Shown here piece by piece: positions 1 to 12,976 of a stretch of 64,000 nt of DNA. Every line of letters begins with the position of its first letter. Position 1 is the first letter of the stretch. Both the position numbers and the translations under genes were made by a program. Where the stretch lies: positions 21,457,989-21,521,988 of the forward strand of contig OX638132.1 in the NCBI GenBank assembly GCA_951804985.1. Reading direction: 5' to 3'. The notes below the pieces were generated by a model. That model was not told the origin of the DNA, made no database searches, and saw only the letters and a list, made by a program, of their open reading frames with translations. Origin of the DNA: Dryomyza anilis (taxonomy: Eukaryota; Arthropoda; Insecta; Diptera; Dryomyzidae).

Positions 1-399
1 AAAATACATCTCATCAATTTATATGTTTGTTAAATTTCACATTTATTTTCAAATGACACATTTTTCACATTTTTCATACACTTAAATTATCTTTATCTGC
101 AGCTACAATGTGGTTTTTCACAGCTGGGCGTGAATTGCGCATTAAGAAAATTAATATGCAATATGAAACACAAGTGATGAGAAAATATTCATAATTTCGC
201 CTGTAATGATTATTAACAAAATTTGTAAAATTTATGAATCCAATTTATAATAAATACACAGTGATTTTTAATATTTTATGCATGAAATTTGCAATTTTTT
301 TTTAGTATTATACATAATTCATGAATATAACTCATAAATTGGAAATGTTTTATGAACGTATTATTCATAAATCATCACTAAACAATTTTCTCTGTGTAA
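1..399. other. AT-rich flank outside the left arm
   Basis: This stretch lies outside the inverted duplication; I found no counterpart for it beyond the outer end of the right arm at about 37,325. I see no gene, RNA or transposon terminus here, only AT-rich non-coding sequence. Confidence 0.5.
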
Positions 400-2339
400 G
401 TAGTTTTTAAGAAAAATTGTTATCGAACTTTTAGGTACTTCTCAGACACTTTTTATAAAACAAATAAAATTACAGACTAGTTTTTCAAAAATCTGTTATC
501 GCAGTTTTTCTTTTAATTGTCAAGACTAATTACCAGAGTACCAAAAAGTACTAATGTACTAAAATGTACTAAAAAGTACTAATACTAATATTCCGCATTT
601 AAGATATTTAAATATAAACTCGAAAATTTTATTTATTTTAGACTATTTTTAGAGCATTTTTTAGTATTTGAGATCTAATGATAAATACAAAAATGGTTAA
701 TGGTGATGCAGAGAATAGTGCAAAAGAACGAACAAAATTACTAACTACACTGTGCGACACTAAATTTAGTGACGGAGATGTGACAATTTCCCCCCAAATA
801 CCCAATACAACAAATCGTTTTAGTTTTTGTACTTACGAAAATTTGAAAAATATACATTCAGTGTATATTATAATAGAAACCATAACTCGCATGGCTTTGA
901 CTTCCATGACAATTTCTACTGTTTTGATGTGCTTAATATTTTTCCCAAAAACATAATGATTCATTTATTAATTCTTCATATAAATTTAGCCAATTAACTG
1001 CAGTTATTTTTTGAAAATCTTTAATATTGATGGTTTAAGGACGAGATAGAAAAAGATAAAAAAAGATAAAATGAACTACAGAAAAAAATCCTTAGGTGAA
1101 TGCTTATATTTGGTTTTCAGTCAAGAAATCCATATCTAATACCGTTTTCCAGAAATATTTTTATAAAAATTAAGGATTTACCAGATATTTGGGGGTCAAT
1201 AGCTCGAAATCCTAACGTGATAGAACATAATTTTATAGTATGATAAAATTTTTTACAAATTCAGAATATTAAAAAAATGCCAAATCCTTGGGACCGATAA
1301 AGGAACATTCGATTTTAAGCTACGAAAAACTTTAGTATTTTGCAGTTTCATATAAAATAAAAAAATACTTTGCAGTGCTCAGTATTAGAGAAACTATAGC
1401 TCGTACGGCTTTGACATATTTGGCCACTTTTTATGTTTTTTTATGCTGAATATTTTATCCATGGACAATATGATACATTTGCAACTCTTTAATATGAAAT
1501 TAGTCAATTATGTAGATTGATCCTTTGAAAATCATTAATATTGGTATTAAAAGAACGAAATAGAAATTTAATATGGACTACAGATATGAAGCCTTGGATA
1601 GTGTCTACATTTTGTTCTCAGACAACAAATTCATAACTACTACAGCTTTCTCAATAAACCAACGGTAATATTGCGGTCACTTTAGGACCTTTATTTTCAT
1701 ATACGTCGTAAACCTCACGTGATAGGGCAGAAGTTTCTTATAAGTTTCATCAGTTGTCTCAAGGACTATAAAAAAATTGTCAAATCTCTAACAAAATAGT
1801 TACCGACAGAATCTGAAAAATTTTAAAATGTACCTATATTTTACATATAAATTACTGAAAAATAGCTGTTGAAACTTTATTTTTTGTTTGCAAAAACGTT
1901 ATAGGTAAAATCTGAGTATGCAATAAGCATACTGTAAATATGTTGTAGTGATATTTTCAAATTAAAGGTATAAGAATTTAAATTCAAAATTTATTTTATA
2001 ACAGAGTACCGAAATGAAGGACACAGCAATTATTTTAAAAAGCAGATAAATTAGAAAAAAAAAATTTTTTGATTGTTAGTGCGGTCTATGCTCTGAATAA
2101 CCATAAACAAATTTTCGTTTTTTAACATAGAACCTAAATTCAAATAAAATAGATAAAAAATTGTCTAAAAAAATCAAAAAAAAAAAACAATTATATATAT
2201 TGGCCAATTATATATATTTTATTTGCATAACAACATGAGATTGGCACTTAATATCATTTCCATCTAGTTTTTATATAAATATCATGACATTTTTGATGAT
2301 ATTTATGTCATTTTTAGGTAATCATCATTATCATCCCTT

Positions 2340-2830
2340 AAAATACTGGCCCCTGACATAATGCAAACAGAATTTCGCTAATATTTGCACCAGGTACTAA
2401 TGTGATTGACCACGGGTCTTTCTTAGCTATTCAAAGGCAAAAGATGATCGGCTTCATAAGTCGCACACGTCCTGCTAACAGGATTTGTATAGATTCGAAG
2501 ATATGGCACCCTCCGAAGAGTCCGAATGTCCGGTGGTCATTGATCATTAGGGATGCTAATGTAGGCTCGTTTGTCGAACAAACAAAACAAAGTGTGAAGT
2601 GTGAAGATGAAGATTTCTTAAATGGTCAACAAATGATGCTGTCAAGGGGATGAATGGAAAAAGTCATTAATTTGGCTGAAGTGAGTGGTCAACGTGTGCC
2701 AGGTAGCGCATGCCAAGGAAGCAGAAAATTCATAAGAAGGGCAATAAGTACGTTAAGTGGTCAAGCCTTTAAAACAGGTTACGGATTATAGGTTAGAAAA
2801 GGGTGAAGCTGGATTAAAGCGCGTGCCAAT
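2340..2830. promoter_or_regulatory. Complex-sequence block upstream of cas, candidate regulatory element
   Basis: Base composition here is more even than the surrounding AT-rich DNA, and the block is closely preserved in the right arm (about 35,700-36,190). An 83-codon open frame at 2,402 starts in the duplicated block but shows no recognisable domain, so I read it as chance. Calling it regulatory is inference from composition and position only. Confidence 0.25.
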
Positions 2831-2929
2831 CATAATTTTAATAATAAAAACAACAATTAGTATCTATGATTTTGTAATTTTTTAGTGGATGGGGGTCATT
2901 TTGAAAAAAAAAGTGAATCAGCCTAATCA

Positions 2930-3330
2930 CTAAAAGTAATAAATTCGACTTTTGACCATAAATGAGAAAATATTCAAAAAAGCATTTTTAAAGTCGACTT
3001 TATTTCGTTTATTCCCTACAAACCATTTGACGACAATTTTTAAATACGATAAATAATGATAAATTTGAAATTTTAATTGCGTGTTCTTTATAATTTTTGG
3101 CGAAAAATAAAATTTTCTGATCAAATAAAATTTGTTTATCGAAAATAAATCCATTTATGATATCATCTCGATATCTATAATGACAAAAACAACGATATCG
3201 TTTTAGACAGGTTCGTTTTTATCGAAAACCCTATCGTTTTCGTATCATTATAGACTATCGAAAACGACAATTTGAGCCTATAAATGATATCGTTTCGATA
3301 TAATAAAATTATCGTTTGGTTTCCTGGGTT
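2930..3330. repeat. Repeat with TATCGTTTT-type end, copy 1
   Basis: The segment ends in a run of ATATCGTTTT/AAAACGATA motifs around 3,165-3,320 and shares an internal stretch (around 3,010-3,150) with 9,400-9,660. Both copies are mirrored in the right arm, so the element predates the duplication. It resembles a small non-autonomous DNA element, but I cannot fix both ends. Confidence 0.45.
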
Positions 3331-3539
3331 TTTATGTTGAATGATTTTAAATTAAAAAAACTTGATCTTGAACATATTTTTTAAATAATGCACAGCTGAA
3401 AATATTCAGAATAACGTATATTTTAGATAAATGTAAAAAAAAATCAAAGACAAAAATGATCTTTGCAGTTAAAAAAAAAATACATTCCCATGAAATATGC
3501 TGCTTTATACAAGAAATGAACCACGAAAACATCTACGTA

Positions 3540-4100
3540 TAAAGCGCAAGTTTAAGAACAACGACAAAAGCAACAATAAAATCCAGACAAAGGGATGATT
3601 GCTTCCGCAACTGGACCCGGACAATAACAAAAAGCCGAAATGCCGCATCAAACGTGCGCGAGATGATTTTTGTAACCGGTTTGGACATCAATTTTTTTTG
3701 TCTCCGCGCTTTAAATATTTAAATTATGCAAGACTGCAAGACTGTCATCCTTTATGGACCCCTTTATCGAAATCAACGTAAATCCATAGCGAGCGAAAGG
3801 CCAGCACGAAACCCAACAACTTCGTAAACTACGGTCGGGTCAGTATGTAAAACAAGCATAGCATAGAATATCAGTTTTTTTTTTGCGCGTAGTTCTAGAA
3901 TTTTAATTTGAGCAGGGAAAATGCGCAGGACCATCAAAGGATTTGCGGGAAAATGGCGGCCATGTGCAGACCACTGTTTCGAAAGGTCTATGGCTGAAGT
4001 TATTGAAGACTTATGTAGCTGTTGTTGCCTTTGTTATATAATTAGGGGGTCACCAGACTTGCCTGAACCTTGAGCGGACTTTAATGTTGTACATGTTTTT
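3540..4100. promoter_or_regulatory. Complex-sequence block preserved in both arms, candidate regulatory element
   Basis: This block has a mixed composition with GC-rich words and is matched closely by 34,420-34,980 in the right arm. No splice-compatible coding frame spans it. A cis-regulatory role for cas is possible from its position 9 kb upstream, but nothing in the sequence proves it. Confidence 0.25.
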
Positions 4101-4449
4101 AAATTAACCGTTGCAAGATCAGCTCACATTTCGAGCTTATATACAAAATTTATATATATATCAAAGGTCTTAAGTTGAACAAAAAGAGGTTATACTTGCG
4201 CATAAAAACGCAACTTAACAAAAACAATTTAGAGCATGAGAAAATTTTTCTTGAAACACTTTCAGCTGTTCGAGTCTATGGGTCAGAAAATGTACAGCGA
4301 TTAAATAGTGCAACGAAATTTACCCATGATTTTGAAACATTTTTAAATTTAATGTTTAAAATTCAATAATAAAATATTTGTAGAAATATAAAAGAAAATA
4401 CACCAATAAAGCTTTTTTTTATAGACCTTTTATAATTTAAAAACACAAA

Positions 4450-4930
4450 ATTATAAAGTCATTAACTCGTGTTTGTTACACAACCCTGTCACGTGCCGCG
4501 TGGTCACCCCTTTTTCTGTGCTGACCATGAAAGTGACCACGGCCTACAAATGATTTGAATGTCGTGCGTTCATAATTTCTATTTGTCACCTTGACCAGTA
4601 AATATTTGACCCTTTGACCCGTGCTGCTGGTACTTAATTCAGTTTAACCGGGCAGTTTAACCGGCAGTTGAGCTGAAGCATAAGATGCACCAATGAACAC
4701 GAAGGTCCGAAGTCCGCAGACTACGCAAGAAGAAACTCAGTTGTCTTCAAATACGAAACTGTTTGTATAGGTAGCAAACGGATGTAATAAATATCGAAAC
4801 ACAATGCAATGGCAAAGATACTCCCCGTAGGCTCTAAAAAAGGGATCTCTTCGAGGGTAATAATGGCAATAAATCTGCGGCTAAACGCAGTACGAATGCT
4901 GCTGTGAGAAAATGCCGTGAAAATTGAGCT
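4450..4930. promoter_or_regulatory. Complex-sequence block with repeated TGACC/GTGGTC words
   Basis: Motifs such as TGACCA, GTGACC and GGTCAC recur here, and the block is mirrored at about 33,590-34,030. No coding frame with recognisable features is present. I treat it as a possible upstream control element of cas. Other possibilities are an old repeat or an unrecognised non-coding RNA. Confidence 0.25.
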
Positions 4931-5219
4931 AAAATATTAAGAAAATAATAAAACATCTATTTTTATATTTTCTTCTTAATTTGGGTTCAATAGCCCAAAG
5001 CTAGAAGAGACAGACAGTTATTTAAAAGAGCCCTTTTTCACCTCAAGCATATGCAAAACAATGCATTGTTTATATTGTTTTGGGTTTTACTCGTAAAAAT
5101 ATTAGGCAATTTGATGAGTTATGAAAATGGAATAATTAATTGATAGATTACTGTGAGTTTTAAGAAACTTTATTTAAAAAAACAAAAACAAATGAAAGTT
5201 ACAATAACCTTATATAGTA

Positions 5220-6590
5220 TATCATTATAGAGTAATTATTTTAAATTTTCTTCAACAAATTTACAAATGACATATATCAAAACATAAACGCAACGAAATA
5301 TAATTTTGTAAAAAATCTATTTTAAGAAAAATCTCCAATTTTCGTCTAAAAGTTTGAAACATAATAATTTTCCACAGAAAACTGTTTGTTGTACTAATTT
5401 TCTGTGTCATTTTGAGAAAATTATAATATTCTTCATTTCAGTAAAAATGAAATTGTATTCGTTTAAAAATAATATATACTTTGTTTCGTAAGACAATTTT
5501 AATATAATAGTTTCTTGAAAATTAGTTTTTATCAACCAAACATTTTTTATCAATTTTTTTGTCGAAAAAAAAAATGTTTAATTTTTTAATTTTGGCAATA
5601 AATTTTAGGGTATATGGAAATAAATATAAACTAAAATTTTTAATCAAAAGTCCTCCAGGAATATTGGGAGTCATCTGAAAAAATAATTTTGCATCAACGA
5701 TTCTCAGCTTCTCAAAAATTATTAATGAGAGATATATTTTGTTAAGCTTTCTATCTCTCGCTGTTCAACCGCAACCGAAAACTTTCAAAAATAAAGGTTT
5801 CTGAAAAAATAATGTTTTTGCGGGCTCCAGATACAAAGTGCTATGTACTGGGAAGTGAAACAAATAACAATTGACAAAAACAAAAAGTTGTTGGCTGACC
5901 GTACAGCTGTTTTGGAAGCTGCCAAGCTTTCTCATCAGCGGTCTTTTGCACAATTTCTGCATAGCAGAGCCTATAAGATCATATTGTGCAATGAACTAAA
6001 TGCTCACTCCCAGTACATAGCACTTAGTATCTGGCAAGACCTTGAGCCCGCAAAAACAATATTTTTGCAATAACTCTATTTTAGGTCGAAAAACAAACAA
6101 CAATTTATAAAGGTTTCCGCAAATCGAAACCGAAAATTTTCAATAATAAAGGTTTCTTTCAGAATTCTGTTTTTTTTTTTTTAATTTTGGTTTCTCGCTG
6201 ATTTATTTAATAAATGTTATTCAGTGAGAGTTATTCAGGAATCTCCGAAAAGGTTAACCTTTATCTCTGGACTCTGATATTTATGTAGTAGTTTCTTTAC
6301 AAAAATAAATACATAAATGTAGTAAAAACAAATACATTTGCATATAGGCATAAATAAAACTCTTATGTATCAATTTTTCATTCATTTTATATTCTTCGTT
6401 TCAGTATTCATAAAGACTGATAAAACAAATAAATCCATGGGAATCAAAAATGGCTAAATCCAGTTTGGTATTTTCAACATTTTCCACCATTTCAGAATTT
6501 TCTTTCTACTAAATTACATGTGAAAGTCAAAAAATTTATAAGTCGCAAAAGTGTGCATGTCAAAATGTGCGAAGTACAGAATCTGGTATC
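5220..6590. other. Left-arm block without a match in the right arm
   Basis: Between flanking regions that pair well (up to about 5,220 and from about 6,590) the two arms cannot be aligned: 1.37 kb here faces about 2.35 kb in the right arm. The block contains a small TIR element at 5,814-6,057. Replacement in one arm by insertion and deletion is the simplest reading. Confidence 0.55.
5814..6057. mobile_element. Small TIR element (MITE), left arm only
   Basis: The ends form an inverted repeat built on TTTTTGCGGGCTC at the left and GAGCCCGCAAAAA at the right, followed inward by CAGATAC and AGTGCTATGTACTGGGA with its complement. The interior has no transposase. I do not see it at the matching place in the right arm. 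A 76-codon open frame crossing it is incidental. Confidence 0.65.
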
Positions 6591-7534
6591 AAAAAACTCT
6601 AATTTCAATACAATTTTTGTATGTTATGTTGTAATGAAATTTACAAAAAAACAAATTTTGACTTTGCCTTTGATTTTTTCAAAATTTCGTTACGGATCAC
6701 CCCATTCTTTTGTCTAATTTATAATGATAGACCAGTTCATTGCCAGTATTATTTTACCAATCACAGTAATTTTAAACTGGTAAGAAATGCTGCAGAAATA
6801 TTTAAACAGTATTGTAATTTTATGTTTGAAATAAAATAAATATCGAAATAATCGATAAATAATTTTGAACATTTAATGAAATTATAATCATTATCATTTT
6901 TTTGGACATTATATATTTTCTGATCATATTTCCTAACATGTTGATTTTTTTTTATTTCAACCACCATCCGCCACTGTTTTATTATTTCTGCAACATTTCT
7001 TACCAGGTTAAAATCACTGTGATTCAATTGAAAATATTCAGAATCATCTGATAAACCATTAAAAATTAGAAAAAATGTCTTGAACCGTAACGAAATGTTG
7101 AAAAAATCACTGACAAAATAAAAATTTCTATTTTTATAATTTTCAACATAAGGAAGAATAAAAACAAGAAATCATGAAGATGTGATACACGATTGGAAAG
7201 TAATTTAATTGTCTAAAACATGATTATATTTATTTATAAACAGATTATACTTTATAACCAATGTACTAAACTAGGTTATGCCAGTCATATGCATTTCTTA
7301 ATCACGATGTATCTTAAAATGGGTGTCAAATTAGATATTTTATTATTTAATATTTCCTCATTTTTTGAGTAATAGAATAATTCCACTAAATTTTGACATC
7401 GACACCCTGTAAAAACCACTTATATAGTATACGAAATTCTTGTATTTTCGTTTTAAAATGAATTAGACAATTTTCTATCAGACATTGCTGTGAATAAACT
7501 CCTGATTTTTATATATAACCTTTTGATACTGTTT

Positions 7535-8665
7535 CATTTTATGCAAATTATATAAAAATACAATTTCATGCGAAATATTATTTTCACAGTACTATCACAA
7601 AAAATAATAAAATAGTTGTCACTTCGGTTATTTTTTTCGGTTCCATTGTCATTGACTTTCAATCAAAATAATCAAAAAAACATCAAATCGAACAATTGAA
7701 AAAATATGACTATGTTCCAATGCAAAACCCCGTATATGCAAATTTTTGGAGAACAAAAGTATGCAAAACGAAACATTTGTACTACGAAGGACCTTCTACC
7801 ATCTACTATATCCAGCAAACTTTCCTCCACAAAGCCTGATCCAGCTTTTGTTGCCATTCTTATTCTGATTTTGCTATTATTGCCATTTTGTGTTGAATAT
7901 ATGGCATTTGAAATTCTGAATGGCAATGTAACGACCTTTTTTAAATCAATATCGAATCCTTGCCAACGAGGTGAGTCCTGCCGCCACTCTCGCTCTCTCT
8001 AATGCCAAATGCAAATTTTACCGAGTTCGTTTCTCTAACCAAGTGACAAACCAAACCAGCAATGCCACCGTCGAAGCCATCGATTGATTGCCGATCGAAC
8101 AACGCCGGAAGGGTGCAAAGGATTTCGTGCATAATTTGCATAATTTAACAGAATTCGTTTCGTTTCGGTTCGATTCGGTTTTGAGTTGCGCATGCGCCGC
8201 CGTATAGCAGCAGGTCATTTGCATAACACTGGCTGGCTGTGCGTCGCTCGTTGCTCGTTGCTTGTGCCAATATTATTCAAATGGCTCTCAGGTTGAGGTC
8301 GTTTGCGAAAATTTGCATTAATTAAATATGCAAATGCGATCGAGTTGCCTCGGATTCACACTTACAACGCGTAGCCCTGGCGTTGTAAGAGGCGGCAGGA
8401 TGTAACAGGATGTTGTTGCCGGCAGCCTGCCTGGGTTGCTCACAGCTCTCAGTGCGTAGGGGCTGGTGTGGTGCGTGCGCAGTCGCAGACGTCGCAAAGG
8501 ATCAATTAAAATATGCAAATTTTTAATGGCATTTATTGATTCACAAACACAGGCGCATATAGTGTGTCGAAAATAAGCAGTTTTTATTTTAATTTTGCAC
8601 TTCGGCGCAAATGCCAAATTGAAATATTTTTTTGTTGTTGTTTTGTTTGTAATGCAAATTTAGTT
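7535..8665. promoter_or_regulatory. Octamer-rich candidate enhancer of cas (copy 1)
   Basis: Nine perfect octamers (ATGCAAAT or ATTTGCAT) occur at about 7,541, 7,737, 8,009, 8,134, 8,217, 8,311, 8,328, 8,513 and 8,652. This word is the classical target of POU-domain proteins. In Drosophila neuroblasts the POU factors Nubbin/Pdm2 precede and promote Castor expression in the temporal series (established knowledge), so an octamer cluster 4-5 kb upstream of cas is a natural enhancer candidate (inference). The region is mirrored in the right arm, and part of it (7,625-8,280) recurs at 42,199-42,765. The short open frames here are interrupted in other copies and are unlikely to be coding. Confidence 0.55.
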
Positions 8666-8699
8666 TTTGCGTGTAAATAAAATTTTCCATTTGCAAAAA

Positions 8700-10770
8700 T
8701 TTTGGCATTTTATAATAATATCTTTGTTAAGAAAGAAAAAAAACGCAGCTGTTACGCTTTAAGTGATGTTTGCCATTTTTAATATTTTCATTTTAAATTA
8801 GGGTTTTAAAATGCGAAAATTGCTTGGTTGGCATTTGGGAAAATTGCAAAATGAGATTTTTTTATACTTTTTATGTATTTGAATTTTTAATTGAATTTTT
8901 TAACAATCATTTCTTCAAATAACAAAATTGTCCAATACGTAATAATTAATGAAATCATAATAGACAAATTTACAAAAATATTTTTTAAGAAGAAAAAAAT
9001 CAGAAACATCATGGTTGAAGTATATACAGGTTAAGTCATCTTTCAAAATTCAGTCGCCATTTACGTATTTTTGAAAACTGTTTGAAAGACTCAACATTTC
9101 ATTACGAAAAATTTAAAACAAAACATAAATGCTTTGTTTACAAATTCATAAAAAATTGAAACTCAAAATTTTAAAATAAATAAATTACAACACATTGGTA
9201 ATTTCCAAGCAGTCTATGGACTCCAGAAGAACACCGCAGTGTATAGCAAAAGTGAAAAAGTGAATTTGTGGTGTGAAATTTTAATAAATTAGGCAATGTC
9301 AAGTGCAAAAAACATAACCATGAAATAATGTTAAAATTGACATTTAATTTTTGTATTTTTTAAAATTTTCTTATAGACATTCTCAGCGTAGTGTATGCCA
9401 ACCATGAGAAAAATATTTGTATATCTAACAATTTGAAATCTATCTAGGCCTTTTATATAATAACGTGATGGTGACTTTCCGATAAACCATTCGACTAGCA
9501 TTTTAAATTCGATCAATTAATGATACATTTTTTATAAGAAACTCTAAATATTTTAAAATTGAAAATGTGTGCTCTTTACATATTTTTTTGTTGTTGTCAA
9601 AAAACCAAATTTTCTAAAAAAATAAAATTTGTTTATGGAAAATAAAAATTATTCCGATAACAATTCAATTTTTAAAACGTTTTTTTTTCGTTTTTTTATC
9701 ATTGTAGATTATCGAAACAACAAAGTTTCCCAATAAACGAATTTCGATTTCATCAAGAATTTAATTTGTTTACTGGGACGGTAATCTTTTGAATTTCATT
9801 CAAAGAACGACTCGAGAAGAGAAGGTTTTATCCCACATAATTCATATTTCTGATATAAACACATTTTAAAGTTATCTACAAATTAGTGCAAATCATTTAA
9901 ATTAATTAATTATTACTCGGTCATCAATTGCAGATTTCTGCATTTGCTCCAATTTAGTAAATCTATGTTAAGCATTGTAATATTTAAATTCTTTCAAAAT
10001 GTTTTGTATTCCTAGGTATATGATTGAGAACTGATCATATTGTTTTTACCTTGTCATAACTTGATCAATTCCACGATTAACATGATTTGACCATAATCAT
10101 TAACATGCTCACATTTTACTCAAAATTCATTACAAAACTTCTTTCTTATTGTTCTAAGGTCTTAAAATATTGGAAAGCCTTATTAATTTAAATATTTTTC
10201 CCATTATATCAAAATCTAATCCATGTCAATTATTTTATTCTGAATTCTGCAAGACAATTTGAAATATTTTGAATTTAGGAAAAGCAGAAATTCTTAATAC
10301 AATCTACTTTAAAAATTAGAAATATTAATACAGTTTGTATTAATAATGGAATATAATGTAGATAATATTCCTGGAATTACAAATTACGAATTTTTATTAT
10401 ATATTATTGTGATAATTTAGAATGTATACAGTTTTATGTAACGTGTATTAAAAAAGTCTCTAATACAATCAATGAATTCGAAATGTTCGACATCAGCAAA
10501 ATAGAATTTACATATTTCCTAAAAACAAAAATTACATTTCTTAGTGTCTTTAACATTTAAAATAGAACATTTTAAAATAAAAATGCAGAAATATATTTCG
10601 TATCAGACCGTAAATAGTATTAAGTAATATAAAAAATAATAATAATTGTTAATATGTTAACAAAAGAAAAAACTTCTAACTTTCGTGTGAAATCGTGTGT
10701 GGTTTTGTTGGATATTTCTAGCCACAAAAGACAAAACCAAAAGGGCGAAATCGAAAAATTGAAAATGTTG
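8700..10770. other. AT-rich intergenic DNA
   Basis: I see no gene here. The stretch is mirrored in the right arm, except that about 9,090-9,225 is replaced there by a 0.77 kb block. It contains the second copy of the TATCGTTTT-related repeat. Confidence 0.5.
9395..9780. repeat. Repeat related to 2,930-3,330, copy 2
   Basis: It shares with the first copy the phrases AAATTTGTTTAT and a run around GTGTGCTCTTTACAT, and ends with ATTATCGAAAC-type words near 9,710. It is mirrored at about 27,300-27,640. The ends are not sharply defined. Confidence 0.4.
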
Positions 10771-10774
10771 TCAC

Positions 10775-11075
10775 GCCAAAAGTGCGAATCTTTTCGTTTT
10801 TTTTGCCATTACTTTTTATTGGTATAAGATAAAATAGAGGTAACAAGGTAATAATTGTTTGTTTTTAAAGCATCTATCGATCACCATCATTGCTTGAACA
10901 TAATTTGTTGAATTTTTATCATTTGCAAGAAAAGAATTTTTTTGTCAAATTATTTTTAAATAATGATGCGAATCGATAGGTGCTTTAAAATCAAACAATT
11001 AATGCCTTTACATCATTATACTATCTTGCACCAATAAAGAGTTATAGCAAAAAAACGAAAAGAATTGCCCTTTTG
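10775..11075. mobile_element. Foldback element with about 145-bp inverted halves
   Basis: The left half begins near GCGAATCTTTTCGTTTT and runs through TTTTTATTGGTATAAGATA. The right half is its imperfect complement, ending in AACGAAAAGAATTGC. There is no coding capacity. The element is mirrored near 25,990-26,290, so it was present before the large duplication. Confidence 0.65.
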
Positions 11076-11087
11076 ACATGAAAAGAT

Positions 11088-11680
11088 TTTTGGACCTCTA
11101 GCTTATACAGTTCCCGAAATGTGGCGGCTATCAGCCATTTATCTGTAAAACTAGTTTACGTACAAGGTATCATTTGAAAGGTATAAGGATGGTCTTTAAT
11201 AAAACATATAATTTTATTTTTGTACCCAAAGCTTAAAAGTCATTAGCACAAGATTTACATTTTGGGATGTTATTTCTCAAAACACATATTTTTAAAATTT
11301 TCAAATTGATTTGACATTTTTATTTTTAACTCAGAAACCTATACGAATACACCTCTGAAATTTAACACAAATTTTAAGAAGAAAATCAGCATTAACATAT
11401 ATTTTTTTGAAAATTTTAAAAATATGGGTTTTGTGAAAAAATCTTCCTATAATCTAGATCATGTGATAATGACCTTTAACCTTTGGATACAAAAATAAAA
11501 TTAGATGCCATTTTAAAGACCATCTTTATACGTTTCAATTGATACCTCAATTGATCTAGTACGTCAACCAGTTTTTCAGATAAATGTAATTAAGTTTACC
11601 CACCTTTGTGAGTTTTTAGCTATTTTTCACTTTTTAAGCCACCATATTTCGGGAACCATAGAAGGTAGAGGTTAAAAATT
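11088..11680. mobile_element. Foldback element with about 280-bp inverted halves
   Basis: The outer ends pair GACCTCTAGCTTATACAG with its imperfect complement near 11,660, then TTCCCGAAATGTGGCGG with CCACCATATTTCGGGAA. The inner parts pair through AAGGATGGTCTTTAA. It directly abuts the preceding foldback and is mirrored at about 25,385-25,975. No protein is encoded, and the 70-codon frame at 11,681 is outside it and unremarkable. Confidence 0.65.
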
Positions 11681-12199
11681 TTGCATATTTCTTATTTTAA
11701 TATGAAAGAACACTCATACAAAATTTCAAAGAGGATGATGTTTAAAATTCTTATTTTTTTTGTTGATTTTAAATGGAATATCCCATCTGTAACAACAGCT
11801 CTAGAATACAAATTCGGGTTTAATTTAATTTTTATTTTCGAAAAGTCCTCTATAAACAAAATACACTATTTTAAAAATTTTAAAATATCTTGAAATCATT
11901 ATAATCTTATTTATCAAAATTAATTTTTTTTTATAAATTTTTTAAAATACTTTTTTGTTTATAGTATCAACTTCTTCTAAAGAAAATTCCTTTACACGCT
12001 CATTTCCATGCACAAGTCAGGGGAAATTCCAACGTTCTCGTTGGTCACATACTTCGCTATATATCTTTTTTTTACCTAAAAAACGTGATTTTCCAAAGAT
12101 ATTTACATTTTTTATACAATTTTATTGGTGGAAAATGTTGCAAAAAATGCTTGTCGAACAGGAATTCCGCTTTTCATATGAAATACACACCCTTGAGTA

Positions 12200-12976
12200 G
12201 GCGCTCTCGATTTAAGGTCACTCTCTTTGTCTCTATATTACTCATTTTCGTTTTTTGCGCTATAATTCGCTAAAAAAACGCAGCCGTCCTTTGGTCCTTC
12301 AAGCGATAGAGCGCGAGCGAAATGTGCACAGAGGGATGGTTTGAATTGGCTGCAGCATACAACCCCTTTCGCTGTTTCTAAAAAAAGAGCATATTACATC
12401 AACAGGATCCTGGCGATCTAGGTGCGCTCTTTGGTGTGCTCTCGCTTTTATGTGTGTGTGTTTTTTAAATAGATTTTTGATGTTTTTTAAGGAGAGGCGA
12501 GATTTTGTTTTTTAGCTTGTAATTTTTTAGAGAGTACGAGAGAGGGTTGAATACATTGGTTTTTCAATGCAAGATCCTTGTGCAGATTTTTCCTATATTA
12601 ACTGCGATTGCGGAAGAGTTGAATCAGTTTGCGCCGCATAGCCAAGCTTTACACATAACTGTATCTGTAGCTTCTTGTCTGAATTACGAGATCTTCTGGA
12701 TACAATTATTCAAATACACCAACTGAACAACGAAAGATCGATCGACGATCATTTTTGTGGATTACTTAAAACAACGATCAATATTTTTTAATTTTCATTT
12801 ATTTTTTATTAGTTTTGTGCTGTGCTGAATTGTGTTGCAAAAAAACAAAAAAAAAAAAAGCATTTTAATAATTGCAAAAATTGTGAAAAATATATAAAAA
12901 AAAAAATACTTTTTAGTTTGACTAAAAAAATTTTATAAGTTTATATTTCATTGCAAACAAAACAAACAACGAAAAA
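12200..12976 (+). promoter_or_regulatory. cas: cas promoter region and 5'UTR
   Basis: This is the sequence immediately before the cas start codon. Around 12,525-12,550 it has GAGA-type words (AGAGAGTACGAGAGAGGG), typical of GAGA-factor sites near fly promoters. A TCAGTT initiator-like hexamer lies at 12,624-12,629. I see no convincing TATA box or downstream promoter element, so the start site is not fixed. The 160 bp I compared base by base (12,601-12,760) match the right arm exactly, so the broken copy carries the same promoter sequence. Confidence 0.45.

Noticed and set aside
10680..10760. Possible Castor-like second gene in the spacer or arms
   Set aside because: No zinc-finger exon occurs outside 14,027-15,266; only exon 1 is duplicated.
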